Shown in pieces: positions 41,396-50,086 of a stretch of 64,000 nucleotides of DNA; the stretch's first letter is position 1; each line of letters begins with the position of its first letter. The position numbers and the translations under genes are program-made. The notes beneath the pieces are model-generated. The model saw only the letters and a list, made by a program, of their open reading frames with translations, did not search any database and was not told the DNA's origin. Origin of the DNA: Nocardioides alkalitolerans DSM 16699 (GTDB lineage Bacteria > Actinomycetota > Actinomycetes > Propionibacteriales > Nocardioidaceae); NCBI RefSeq assembly GCF_000426525.1, contig NZ_AUFN01000015.1, forward strand, positions 62,001 to 126,000, written 5' to 3'.

Positions 41396-41435
41396 GTCAT
41401 CCGCACCGAGCCCCCGGGGCCACCACCCGGATGAC
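41396..41435. repeat. Type A repeat, copy 4
   Basis: 224 bp after copy 3, with perfect GTCATCCG/CGGATGAC arms. It ends the array; no type-B unit follows it. Confidence 0.85.
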
Positions 41436-41483
41436 GTCCGCACCCGGGTCCCGTACGACGCCCCCTCGGCCCCGGGACGCAGA

Positions 41484-41515
41484 ACGGCCCCGGGACCAGC
41501 TGGTCCCGGGGCCGT
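41484..41515. terminator. Terminator for the livHMGF operon
   Basis: A 32-bp perfect palindrome with 14-bp arms (ACGGCCCCGGGACC) around AGCT. It lies 32 bp beyond the livF stop (41547) on the minus strand, with a GT-rich sequence next to it, and can act in both directions. Confidence 0.8.
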
Positions 41516-41546
41516 CCTACGACGGAGGTGCTCCGTCGGTGGTGCG

Positions 41547-42314
41547 TCAGTGCTTCTGGAGGTCCGACCGCTGCGAGTCGACGTCCTCGGCGAGCGTGCC
41601 GAGGTACAGCTCGATCACCTTCGGGTCGTTGGCCAGCTCGCGGCCCGTGCCCGTGTAGGCGTCGCGCCCCTGGTCGAGCACGTAGCCGCGGTCGCAGATC
41701 TGCAGGCAGCGGCGGGCGTTCTGCTCCACCATCACCACGCAGACACCGGTCTTGTTGATGCGGCGGGTGCGCAGGAAGGTCTCGTCCTGGCGCACCGGCG
41801 ACAGACCGGCGGACGGCTCGTCGAGCAGCAGGACCGACGGCTCCATCATGAGCGCCCGGGCCATGGCGAGCGACTGGCGCTCACCACCCGACAGCGCGCC
41901 GGCGCTGCGGTCCTTGCGCTCGTGCAGGACCGGGAAGAGGTCCCACATCGCGCCGAGGCGCTCCTGCAGCTTCTTCGGCCGCAGGAAGAGCCCCATCCGC
42001 AGGTTCTCCTCGATGCTGAGCGAGGGGAACACGTTGTTCGTCTGCGGGACGAAGCCGACGCCCATCTGCACGAGCTTGTCGGCGCGGGCGTTCGTGATGT
42101 CCTTGTCGCCGAGCACGACCGTGCCGGAGTGGACCTTGACGAGGCCGAACATCGCCTTGAGCAGCGTCGACTTGCCGGCGCCGTTCGGGCCGATGATGCC
42201 GATCATCTCGCCGGGGTTCGCGACGAGGCTGCACCCGTTGAGGATGTTGACCCCGGGCAGGTAGCCGGCGACGACGTCCTTGACCTCGATGACGGGCTGG
42301 ACTGCGGTGCTCAC
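41547..42314 (-). CDS. livF: Branched-chain amino acid ABC transporter ATP-binding protein LivF
   Basis: A 255-residue ABC ATPase. Seen: Walker A GPNGAGKSTLL near residue 43, Q-loop, signature LSGGERQSLAMARALM, Walker B SVLLLDEPSAGLSP, and switch histidine replaced by the Q of MVEQNARR, as is usual in LivF. It energises uptake together with LivG and the LivH/LivM membrane proteins. Its start overlaps the livG stop by 4 bases (ATGA). The C-terminus is short. Last gene of the operon, followed by a terminator. Confidence 0.95.
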   Translation of the reverse strand: MSTAVQPVIEVKDVVAGYLPGVNILNGCSLVANPGEMIGIIGPNGAGKSTLLKAMFGLVKVHSGTVVLGDKDITNARADKLVQMGVGFVPQTNNVFPSLSIEENLRMGLFLRPKKLQERLGAMWDLFPVLHERKDRSAGALSGGERQSLAMARALMMEPSVLLLDEPSAGLSPVRQDETFLRTRRINKTGVCVVMVEQNARRCLQICDRGYVLDQGRDAYTGTGRELANDPKVIELYLGTLAEDVDSQRSDLQKH

Positions 42315-43309
42315 GACGTGCCCTCCTTCTTCGCGGACTCGGTCTGCTCTCGGTCGGCCTCCTCGGCGGCGACCTCCTCGGCGAGCTGGTCGGCGACCTC
42401 CTCGTTGAGGAGCGCGTCGTCACCGAGGTCGGTGTCGTGGTGCGCGCCGAGGTAGGCGTCGACGACGGCCGGGTTCGACATCACGGTGTCGGCCGGGCCC
42501 TCGGCCACCACGCTGCCCTCCGCCATCACCACGACCCAGTCGGAGATGTGGCGGACGACGTGCATGTCGTGCTCGACGAAGAGCACGGTGGTGCCCTCGT
42601 CGCGCAGCGACTGGATGTGGCCGAGCAGCGACTGGGTCAGCGCGGGGTTCACGCCGGCCATCGGCTCGTCGAGCATGATCATCTTCGGGTCGCTCATCAG
42701 GGCCCGGGCCATCTCGAGCAGCTTGCGCTGACCGCCGGAGAGGCTGCCCGCGTAGTCGTTGCGCTTCTCGAGCAGCTTGAAGCGCTCCAGCAGCGACTCC
42801 GCCTTCGCGATGATCTCCCGCTCCTTGGCGGCCCACAGCGGACGGAACGGCGCGATCAGCAGGTTCTCGCCGCGCTGGTCCTGGGAGCCGAGCAGCATGT
42901 TGTCCATGACCGTCATGCGGCTCAGGGCCTTGGTCAGCTGGAAGGTGCGCACCATGCCGGCCCGCGCCACGCTGGCCGCGGACGTCTTGTTGAGGCGGCG
43001 CCCGTCGAACGACCACGCCGCGCCGCCCTTGCCGGCGGACGACGGCTTGTCGAAGCCGGTGATGAGGTTGAAGAAGGTCGTCTTGCCGGCACCGTTCGGC
43101 CCGATCAGCGACGTGATGATGCCGCGCTGGACCTCGAGGTGGTCGACGTTGACCGCGGTCATGCCGCCGAAGGAGCGGACGATCGTGTCGACCTTGAGGA
43201 TCGGGTCGGGCTTCGCCGAGCCGGGCTCCGACGACACTCCGGCCATGAGGGCCTTGCGCGCCGCCGGGTCGGCCAGGCCGCCCGGCTTCGTGGTCGTGGC
43301 CTCAGACAT
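42311..43309 (-). CDS. livG: Branched-chain amino acid ABC transporter ATP-binding protein LivG
   Basis: A 332-residue ABC ATPase. Seen: Walker A GPNGAGKTTFFNLITGF near residue 74, signature LSGGQRKLLEMARALM, Walker B KMIMLDEPMAGVNP, H-loop VLFVEHDMHVV. N-terminal 35 residues and the C-terminal 40 (acidic EVADQLAEEVAAEEADREQ) are additions to the usual ~255-residue protein. It overlaps livM by 8 bases upstream and livF by 4 downstream, so translation is coupled. Confidence 0.95.
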   Translation of the reverse strand: MSEATTTKPGGLADPAARKALMAGVSSEPGSAKPDPILKVDTIVRSFGGMTAVNVDHLEVQRGIITSLIGPNGAGKTTFFNLITGFDKPSSAGKGGAAWSFDGRRLNKTSAASVARAGMVRTFQLTKALSRMTVMDNMLLGSQDQRGENLLIAPFRPLWAAKEREIIAKAESLLERFKLLEKRNDYAGSLSGGQRKLLEMARALMSDPKMIMLDEPMAGVNPALTQSLLGHIQSLRDEGTTVLFVEHDMHVVRHISDWVVVMAEGSVVAEGPADTVMSNPAVVDAYLGAHHDTDLGDDALLNEEVADQLAEEVAAEEADREQTESAKKEGTS

Positions 43310-44534
43310 TGAATCTCAGCTCCCTCTTGTTCCCGAGGATCCCTTGTGGCCGGAATATCACGAGGAGCATCAGCACGACGCCGACCACGATGAACGAGAA
43401 CTGGTCGGTCTGCGAGCTCGACATGATGCTGTCGGGGATGTAGGCGTCGGCCACCTCTCGGATGAGGATGCGGCCCGGGTAGAAGATCAGCGTCCCGAGC
43501 AGCGGGCCGAGGATCGTGGCCGCGCCGCCCAGCAGGAGCGCCGTGTAGATGAAGAACGTCATCGAGCGGCCCATGTTGTCGGGCTGCACCGTGCTCGGCA
43601 GCACGTAGACCATGCCGCCGATCGCGGCGAACGCGCCACCGATGATGAGCGCCTGCATCTTGAGGGCGAACACGTTCTTGCCGAGCGAGCGCACGGCGTC
43701 CTCGTCCTCACGGATGCCGCGCAGCAGGCGGCCCCAGGGGCTGCGGACCAGCAGCATGGCGACGAGGAGCGAGATGCCCACCATCGACCAGGCGACGAGC
43801 CGCACCCACCAGCCGTTGCTCTTCGTCTGGTCGAGCGTCAGCGGCAGGATGTAGAAGACCGCGATGACGGCGACGAAGATGAGGCCCGAGACCGCGAGGC
43901 CCGTGCGCAGGCGCTGGGCGAACGGCAGGTCGCTGCCGGGCTTGAGCTCCTTCTGGCGGTTGCGCTGGCCCTTGATCAGGAAGATGGCGCCGGCGACGGC
44001 CGCGACGAGCACGACGAGACCGAGGATCCGGCCTCCCGTCTCCCCCGCCCACATCGACGACGGCAGCCAGCTGTAGAGGCCCTCCGGCGGCAGGGTCCAC
44101 CGCCCGTCCTCGGAGAGGAACGAGAGGTTGATGAACGGCTCCTGGTAGCGCGCACCGCGCAGGCCCTGCGAGCCGCCCGTGTACTCGCTCAGGTTCGAGA
44201 GGCGTCCGACGTACCGGATGATCTCCGCCGCCGAGATGGTGACGATCGCGAGGTAGTCGCCCCGCAGCTTGAGTGTCGGTGCTCCGAGCAGGACCGCGAA
44301 CAGCACGGCGGCCAGCAGGCCGACGAGGATCGCGACCGGGAACGGCAGTCCCTGGTCGAGGGAGATGGCGAACCCGTAGGCGCCGAGGAGCATGAAGCCG
44401 GCCTGGCCCATGTTGAGGAGGCCGGTGAAACCGAAGTGGATGTTGAGTCCGATGACGGCGATGACGACGCCGGCCGTGGCCGGGTTGACCGCCGTGCGGA
44501 GCATCGCCTCGAGGATTCCGATGATGGTGTCCAT
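43302..44534 (-). CDS. livM: Branched-chain amino acid ABC transporter permease LivM
   Basis: A 410-residue permease, with about 9-10 helices. Seen: TGLLNMGQAGFMLLGAYGFA near residue 33, the LRGDYLAIVTISAAEI motif near residue 92, and GRLLRGIREDEDAVRSLGKN near residue 268, the coupling loop that contacts the ATPase. It is longer than E. coli LivM because of extra loops near residues 120-230. ATG 44534 is preceded by GAGAGGA and lies 13 bases after livH ends. It pairs with LivH to form the membrane channel. Confidence 0.94.
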   Translation of the reverse strand: MDTIIGILEAMLRTAVNPATAGVVIAVIGLNIHFGFTGLLNMGQAGFMLLGAYGFAISLDQGLPFPVAILVGLLAAVLFAVLLGAPTLKLRGDYLAIVTISAAEIIRYVGRLSNLSEYTGGSQGLRGARYQEPFINLSFLSEDGRWTLPPEGLYSWLPSSMWAGETGGRILGLVVLVAAVAGAIFLIKGQRNRQKELKPGSDLPFAQRLRTGLAVSGLIFVAVIAVFYILPLTLDQTKSNGWWVRLVAWSMVGISLLVAMLLVRSPWGRLLRGIREDEDAVRSLGKNVFALKMQALIIGGAFAAIGGMVYVLPSTVQPDNMGRSMTFFIYTALLLGGAATILGPLLGTLIFYPGRILIREVADAYIPDSIMSSSQTDQFSFIVVGVVLMLLVIFRPQGILGNKRELRFNV

Positions 44535-44547
44535 GGTGGTTGTCCTC

Positions 44548-45912
44548 TCAGCCGATCCGCTCCGGGCGCCCGAGCAGGCCTTGCGGCCGGAACAGGAGCA
44601 GGACGATCAGGATCAGCAGGGCGACGGCGTACTTGAGGTCGCCGGGGGCGCCGAGCGGGCCCGACAGCTCGACGACCACGCCGATGATGAGCGAGCCGAG
44701 CATGGCGCCGAAGGCGGTCCCGAGACCGCCGAGCGTCACGGCCGCGAACAGGAGCAGCAGGATCTGCATGCCCGTGTCCCAGCGGATGCCGTTGCTGATG
44801 GTCAGCGCGTAGAGCACGCCCGCGAGACCGGCGAGCGCACCCGCGGAGGTCCACACGATGCGGATGATCTTGTCGACGTCGATGCCCGACGCCGAGGCGA
44901 GGGCCGGGTTGTCGGAGACGGCGCGCGTGGCCTGGCCGATGCGGGTCTTCACCAGCACCAGGCCGACGCCGATGATGAGCACCAGCGCGATCAGCATGGC
45001 GATGACGTCCATGTAGGACAGGCGCACCGGACCGACCGTGAAGCTGTCGAACGTGCGCACCACGACCTTCTGCGTGCTGGCGCCGACGAAGTACTGGAAC
45101 GCGTACTGCGCGGCGAGCGCGAGGCCGATCGTCACGATCATCATCTGGGTCAGGCCCAGGCCCCGCCGTCGTAGCGGTTGCCAGAGCACCCTGTCCTGCG
45201 TGTAGCCCACGAGTCCGCAGATCACGGTCGTCAGCACGATGCCGAGCCAGAGGTTGAGCCCGCCGAGGTTGACGAGACCGTAGGCGACCATGCCGCCCAG
45301 GGTCACGAGCTCGGCGTGGGCGAAGTTGGAGAGGCCGGTCGTGCCGTAGATCAGCGACAGGCCGAGCGACGCCAGGGCGAGCAGCAGACCGAGGCGCAGG
45401 CCGTTGACGCCGGCCTGCAGCAGCTGGTCGGTCTTGCTCGTGCCGCTGGAGTCGTAGTCGACCGAGCGCACCGTCAGGGCGGGCACGTACTGGCGGCCGA
45501 GGGCGTCGACGTTCACCATGACGGTGCCGTCGGGGCCGGCGAACTGCGCCTCCGGCGGGATCTGCTCGAGGCCCTCGGGCAGGCCGTCGAGGCTCAGCAG
45601 GTACTCCCCGACCACGGGGGCCTCGAAGCTGAAGCGACCGTTGTCCCCGGTCGTCACGGTCTCCTCGGTGCCGTCCGGCCGCGTCAGGGTCACGTCGGCG
45701 TCGCCCACGGGCTCCGCGCGCGATCCGACGGTGCCGTTCACGCAGCTCAGCTCACCAGCGGTCGGCTGGCACAACGTCAGCGTGTTCGCTCCGGCGCTCG
45801 GTGTACCGAGCGCCATCAGGAACGCGACGAACGGGAGCACCAGGACCAGACGGGAGAGCTGTGTCGCTCTCGTCGTCCGCACCTCCGGCGGCTCCGTTGC
45901 TCGCGACTTCAC
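44548..45912 (-). CDS. livH: LivH permease with N-terminal extracytoplasmic Ig-like domain
   Basis: A 454-residue protein. The C-terminal 290 residues are a LivH permease (NGLRLGLLLALASLGLSLIY; then GTTGLSNFAHAELVTLGG; RAVSDNPALASASGI). Ahead of it are a hydrophobic segment near residues 20-43 and a roughly 100-residue domain carrying NGTVGSRAEPVGDADVTL, then GDNGRFSFEAPVVGEYLLSL, the pattern of carboxypeptidase-regulatory/CNA-B-like beta folds, probably exposed outside. GTG 45912 is supported by GGAGG seven bases upstream; a longer frame to 45957 lacks one. It opens the operon. A TATGCT -10 candidate lies 35-40 bases upstream. Confidence 0.9.
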   Translation of the reverse strand: MKSRATEPPEVRTTRATQLSRLVLVLPFVAFLMALGTPSAGANTLTLCQPTAGELSCVNGTVGSRAEPVGDADVTLTRPDGTEETVTTGDNGRFSFEAPVVGEYLLSLDGLPEGLEQIPPEAQFAGPDGTVMVNVDALGRQYVPALTVRSVDYDSSGTSKTDQLLQAGVNGLRLGLLLALASLGLSLIYGTTGLSNFAHAELVTLGGMVAYGLVNLGGLNLWLGIVLTTVICGLVGYTQDRVLWQPLRRRGLGLTQMMIVTIGLALAAQYAFQYFVGASTQKVVVRTFDSFTVGPVRLSYMDVIAMLIALVLIIGVGLVLVKTRIGQATRAVSDNPALASASGIDVDKIIRIVWTSAGALAGLAGVLYALTISNGIRWDTGMQILLLLFAAVTLGGLGTAFGAMLGSLIIGVVVELSGPLGAPGDLKYAVALLILIVLLLFRPQGLLGRPERIG

Positions 45913-46107
45913 AATCGTCCTCCGATCATGCCCTCGGGTCAGGGCAACCGGAAGCATAGGTCCGACCTTGCCGATCGATGGGTTATTCGCGTGGGTCAGT
46001 GCGAAGCGACACCAAAAGGTGACCTGCCACGACGGCCTCTCCGGCGTACGACGAGACCCGCGCCGAGCCGGGGCTCAAGCGCGGGTCAAGGAGGGGTCAA
46101 GCGGGAC

Positions 46108-46719
46108 TCAGGACGCGTCGGTCCCGACGCCCGGACCGTGGGTGATGACGCCCTCGGCGACCTGGCGCATCGAGAGCCGCAGGTCCATCGCCGTCTTCTG
46201 GATCCAGCGGAACGCCTCGGGCTCGGTCAGGCCGAGGTCCTGCTGCAGCACGCCCTTGGCCCGGTCGACGAGCTTGCGGGTCTCGAGACGCTCGGTGAGG
46301 TCGGCGACCTCGCGCTCGACCGCCGACAGCTCCGCGAACCGGCTCACCGCCATCTCGATCGCGGGCACGAGGTCGGTCGCCGAGAACGGCTTGACGAGGT
46401 AGGCCATCGCGCCGGCGTCGCGGGCGCGCTCGACGAGCTCGCGCTGGGAGAAGGCGGTGAGGATCACGACGGGGGCGATGCGCTGGGCCGCGATGCGCTC
46501 GGCCGCGGCGATCCCGTCGAGCACGGGCATCTTCACGTCGAGGATCACCAGGTCGGGTCGCAGCTCCTCCGCGAGCTCGACCGCCCGCTGGCCGTCGCCG
46601 GCCTGGCCGACGACCTCGAAGCCCTCGTCGTCGAGCATCTCGGCGAGGTCCATCCGGATCAGCGCCTCGTCCTCGGCGATGACGACGCGACGGCGGGCAC
46701 CCTGGGCTGGTTCGGTCAC
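46108..46719 (-). CDS. ANTAR-domain response regulator (PdtaR-like)
   Basis: A 203-residue two-domain regulator. Residues 12-125 are a receiver (RRVVIAEDEALIRMDLAEML; phosphorylation site D in LVILDVKMPVLDG; K in AYLVKPFS). The C-terminal 60 residues are an ANTAR RNA-binding domain: LVDRAKGVLQQDLGLTEPEAFRWIQKTAMD spans residues 149-178, with ALG-like and helical spacing typical of transcription antiterminators. Mycobacterial PdtaR (Rv1626) is the closest known relative, acting with histidine kinase PdtaS to prevent termination. No kinase gene is adjacent. ATG 46719 precedes a divergent tRNA gene. Confidence 0.93.
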   Translation of the reverse strand: MTEPAQGARRRVVIAEDEALIRMDLAEMLDDEGFEVVGQAGDGQRAVELAEELRPDLVILDVKMPVLDGIAAAERIAAQRIAPVVILTAFSQRELVERARDAGAMAYLVKPFSATDLVPAIEMAVSRFAELSAVEREVADLTERLETRKLVDRAKGVLQQDLGLTEPEAFRWIQKTAMDLRLSMRQVAEGVITHGPGVGTDAS

Positions 46720-46783
46720 GGGACGAGGCTATCGCCCGCAGCGGCCCCCGGCTGCCGCGCCCGGTGTGATGCCCGCGATCCGG

Positions 46784-46789
46784 TACGGT
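46784..46789 (+). promoter_or_regulatory. Candidate -10 element for the tRNA
   Basis: TACGGT fits TANNNT and lies 14 bases before the tRNA 5' end. No clear -35 hexamer is seen, so this is tentative. Confidence 0.3.
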
Positions 46790-46802
46790 GTCCGGCGGCC
46801 GG

Positions 46803-46875
46803 GCCCCGGTACTCCAACGGCAGAGAGAGTGGTCTCAAACACCATCCAGTGTGGGTTCGAATCCCACCCGGGGCA
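46803..46875 (+). tRNA. tRNA with anticodon CAA, class I cloverleaf (putative tRNA-Leu)
   Basis: A full cloverleaf of 73 bases: acceptor GCCCCGG/CCGGGGC perfect, T stem GTGGG/CCCAC with TTCGAAT loop, D stem CTC/GAG with GG in the loop, and anticodon stem GTGGT/ACCAT (first pair G-U) around CTCAAAC. The anticodon is CAA, which reads the leucine codon UUG. Unusually the variable loop is only 5 bases (CCAGT); bacterial tRNA-Leu normally has a long variable arm (class II). The 3' CCA is not encoded (ACCCC follows). It lies between pdtaR-like and pyk genes. Confidence 0.82.
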
Positions 46876-46922
46876 CCCCGCCGTACGGCGCGCGGCACCG
46901 CGACCGACGGCTCCGCACGCAC

Positions 46923-46980
46923 CACCGCCCGCCTCCGCGGGCCCGCGACCCGAGGGTCGGAGCCGCCGAGGCGGGCGGTG
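46923..46980. terminator. Terminator between tRNA and pyk
   Basis: CACCGCCCGCCTC (46923-46935) pairs with GAGGCGGGCGGTG (46968-46980); the loop contains a smaller GACCC/GGGTC hairpin. It lies 20 bp beyond the pyk stop and 48 bp beyond the tRNA. Confidence 0.7.
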
Positions 46981-47000
46981 AGGTCGTGCGTCGGGCGTGC

Positions 47001-48446
47001 TCAGTCGCGGCGGTAGGCCGGCGCGACCTCCTTGATGGCGTCACCCATCTTGTGCACGCGCAGCGCGTTGGTCGAGCCCGGGATGCCCGGAGGGGCGCCG
47101 GCGATGATGACGACGAGGTCGCCCTCGGACACGCGCTCGAGGTAGAGCAGCGCCTCGTCGACCTGGCGCACCATCTCGTCGGTGTGCTCGACCTGGGCGG
47201 TCTTGAAGGTCTCGACGCCCCACGTCACCGCGAGCTGCGACCGGGTCGAGGCCAGGGGCGTGAACGCGAGGATGGGGATGGGGCCGCGGTAGCGCGAGAG
47301 CCGGCGCGCGGAGTCGCCGCTCTGGGTGAACGCGACCAGGTACTTGGCGCCCACCCGCTCGGCGACCTGGGCCGCCGCGAGGGCGATGATGCCGCCCTTG
47401 GTGTGGGGGTCCCAGTCGATGCTGCGGATGCTGGCCGCGGCGTGCCGGTCGGTGGCCTCGATGATGCGGGCCATCGTCTCGACGGCGGTGACGGCGTACT
47501 CCCCCACGCTCGTCTCGCCCGACAGCATGACCGCGTCGGCACCGTCGAGCACCGCGTTGGCGACGTCGGAGGCCTCGGCGCGGGTCGGGGCGGGGTTGCC
47601 GATCATCGACTCGAGCATCTGGGTCGCCACGATCACCGGCTTCGCGAAGCGGCGCGCGAGCTCGATGATGCGCTTCTGGTGGAACGGGACGTCCTCCAGC
47701 GGGCACTCCACGCCGAGGTCGCCGCGGGCCACCATGAACGCGTCGAACGCGTCGATGATCTCCTCGAGGTTCTCGATGGCCTGGGGCTTCTCGATCTTCG
47801 CGATGATCGGGACGGTGCGCCCCTCCTCCGCCATGATCGCGCGCACGTCCGCGGCGTCGGCGGCGGAGCGCACGAAGCTCAGCGCGATGAAGTCGACGCC
47901 GATCCGCAGCGCCCAGCGCAGGTCGGCGATGTCCTTCTCCGACAGCGCGGGCACCGACACGGCGACGCCCGGCAGGTTGATGCCCTTGTGGTTGGAGACC
48001 TTGCCCCCGATGAGGACCTCGGTCTCGACGTCGGTGTCGGTGACGTCGACGACGCGCAGGCGCACCTTGCCGTCGTCGATGAGGAGGGCGTCGCCCACCC
48101 CGACGTCACCGGGAAGGCCCTTGTAGGTGGTGCCGCAGATCGACGCGTCACCCTCCACGTCGCGGGTCGTGATCGTCCACCGCTGACCCCGGCGCAGCAG
48201 CACCGGCCCGTCGGCGAAGGTCTCGAGCCGGATCTTGGGCCCCTGCAGGTCCGCGAGGATGCCGACGCCGTGGCCGCTGGCGTCGGACGCCTGCCGCACG
48301 TGCTGGTAGGCGGTCTCGTGGTCCTCGTGGCTGCCGTGGCTCATGTTGAGCCGGGCGACGTCCATGCCGGCGTAGACCAGCTCCTGGATCCGGCGGGCAC
48401 TGGCCGTTGCCGGCCCCAACGTACAAACGATCTTGGCTCTGCGCAC
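47001..48446 (-). CDS. pyk: Pyruvate kinase
   Basis: A 481-residue pyruvate kinase that makes ATP and pyruvate from phosphoenolpyruvate. Seen: RRAKIVCTLGPATASARRIQ at the N-terminus, DVARLNMSHGSHEDH near residue 29, LADLQGPKIRLETF near residue 64, catalytic IIAKIEKPQAIENL with the active lysine near residue 210, MVARGDLGVECPLEDVP (metal site) and GADAVMLSGETSVGEYAV. GTG 48446 begins RRAKIV, the usual start. It is probably monocistronic, bounded by hairpins at both ends, and sits near pdtaR as in mycobacteria. Confidence 0.97.
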   Translation of the reverse strand: MRRAKIVCTLGPATASARRIQELVYAGMDVARLNMSHGSHEDHETAYQHVRQASDASGHGVGILADLQGPKIRLETFADGPVLLRRGQRWTITTRDVEGDASICGTTYKGLPGDVGVGDALLIDDGKVRLRVVDVTDTDVETEVLIGGKVSNHKGINLPGVAVSVPALSEKDIADLRWALRIGVDFIALSFVRSAADAADVRAIMAEEGRTVPIIAKIEKPQAIENLEEIIDAFDAFMVARGDLGVECPLEDVPFHQKRIIELARRFAKPVIVATQMLESMIGNPAPTRAEASDVANAVLDGADAVMLSGETSVGEYAVTAVETMARIIEATDRHAAASIRSIDWDPHTKGGIIALAAAQVAERVGAKYLVAFTQSGDSARRLSRYRGPIPILAFTPLASTRSQLAVTWGVETFKTAQVEHTDEMVRQVDEALLYLERVSEGDLVVIIAGAPPGIPGSTNALRVHKMGDAIKEVAPAYRRD

Positions 48447-48542
48447 GGGACGAGACTACGGGGTCCTCACCCACCGAGGTGAAGCGGGACTGGAACGTTC
48501 CAAAAGATTTCCTCAACGGTCACCGGGCAGCCCTGCACGCAC

Positions 48543-48576
48543 GACCGGCGCGCCCCCAGGTGGGGACGCGCCGGTC
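48543..48576. terminator. Terminator of the gltBD operon
   Basis: GACCGGCGCG (48543-48552) pairs with CGCGCCGGTC (48567-48576), and CCCC/GGGG pairs add 4 bp inside. It lies 52 bp beyond the gltD stop at 48628, in a 181-bp gap with no other gene. Confidence 0.75.
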
Positions 48577-48627
48577 GGTACGACGGTGCTGCCGGGTGCT
48601 ACCGGTGCTGCCTGTCAGCGGTGGGAC

Positions 48628-50086
48628 TCAGACGACGAGCGGGCGCTCGGTCGACTTGATCGGCACGGGCAGCGTGGTCGAGCCCGTGAGGTACTCGTCC
48701 ACCGCGGCTGCGGCCGCCCGGCCCTCGGCGATCGCCCACACGATGAGCGACTGCCCGCGACCGGCGTCGCCGGCGGCGAACACGCCCTCCTGCGAGGTGC
48801 GGTAGGTCTCGTCGCGCTTGACGTTGTTGCGCTCGTCCAGCTCGAGCTCGAGCTGGTGGACGACCGAGTCGGTCTCCGGGCCCGTGAAGCCCATCGCGAA
48901 GAGCACGAGCTCGGCCGGGAGGTCGCGCTCGGTGCCCTCGACCTCGACGACCTTGCCACCCTCGAACGTCACGTCCACCAGGCGCAGCGCACGGACGTTG
49001 CCGTCCTCGTCGCCCAGGAACTCCTTGGTGGAGACGCCGTACACGCGGTCGCCGCCCTCCTCGTGGGCCGAGGAGACGCGGAACAGCATGGGGTACGTCG
49101 GCCAGGGCTGCGCCGCGGGACGCGCCTCGCCGGGCTGCGGCATGATCTCGAGCTGCGTGATGGACGCGGCGCCCTGGCGGATCGACGTACCGAGGCAGTC
49201 GGCCCCCGTGTCGCCGCCACCGATGATGACGACGTTCTTGCCGTCCGCCCGGATCTGGCCCTCCACGCTCTCGCCCACCGCGACGCGGTTGGCCTGCGGA
49301 AGGAAGTCCATCGCCTGGTGGATGCCGCCGAGCTCGCGCCCGGTGGCCGCCAGGTCGCGCGGGATGGTCGACCCGGTGGCGATGACCACGGCGTCGTACC
49401 GCGCCCGCAGCTGGTCGCCCGTGATGTCGGTGCCGACGTTCACGCCCGTGCGGAACACCGTGCCCTCGCGCCGCATCTGGTCGAGGCGGCGGTCGACGTG
49501 CTGCTTCTCCATCTTGAACTCGGGGATGCCGTAGCGCAGCAGGCCGCCGATGCGGTCGGAGCGCTCGTACACGGCGACCGTGTGGCCGGCGCGCGTCAGC
49601 TGCTGGGCCGCGGCGAGGCCCGCCGGGCCGGAGCCGATGACGGCGACGGTCTTGCCCGAGAGCCACTCCGGGGGCTGCGGCTTCACGAAGCCGGACTCCC
49701 AGGCGCGGTCGATGATCGAGACCTCGACGTTCTTGATGGTCACCGGGTCCTGGTTGATGCCCAGGACGCAGGCCGTCTCGCACGGCGCCGGGCAGAGCCG
49801 GCCCGTGAACTCCGGGAAGTTGTTGGTCGCGTGGAGCCGCTCGATCGCCGCCTCCCAGTCGTCGCGCCAGACCAGGTCGTTCCACTCGGGGATGATGTTG
49901 CCGAGCGGGCAGCCCTGGTGGCAGAACGGGATGCCGCAGTCCATGCAGCGCCCGGCCTGGGGCGTGATGATCGGGAGCAGCGCGCGGCCGATCCCGTTCG
50001 GGTAGACCTCGTTCCAGTCGTTCACGCGCTCCTCGACGGGGCGTCGGGACGCGACCTGGCGGCTCTCCTTGAGGAAGCCCTTCGGG

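Larger units (their letters stand above)
40612..41546. other. 935-bp gene-free interval occupied by nested palindromic repeats
   Basis: No convincing gene lies between the two converging transport units. It contains the two terminators, an 18-bp tandem repeat, one long hairpin, and an array of two repeat families separated by conserved spacers. Short frames on both strands merely read through the repeats and repeat the same peptide (for example TSYDGPPTAL), so they are not counted as genes. Confidence 0.8.

Noticed and set aside
40856..41435. Possible CRISPR array
   Set aside because: Spacing is irregular (95, 221, 224 bp), the intervals are themselves conserved and contain hairpins, and no cas genes are present.
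40807..41658. Overlapping short open frames on both strands of the repeat region
   Set aside because: They translate the same DNA repeats into repeated peptides and end at repeat boundaries; no ribosome sites or conserved domain.
46803..46875. tRNA-Glu reading with anticodon CTC
   Set aside because: Shifting the loop to place CTC at the anticodon breaks the anticodon stem with several mismatches, whereas the CAA reading gives five pairs and a proper U33.
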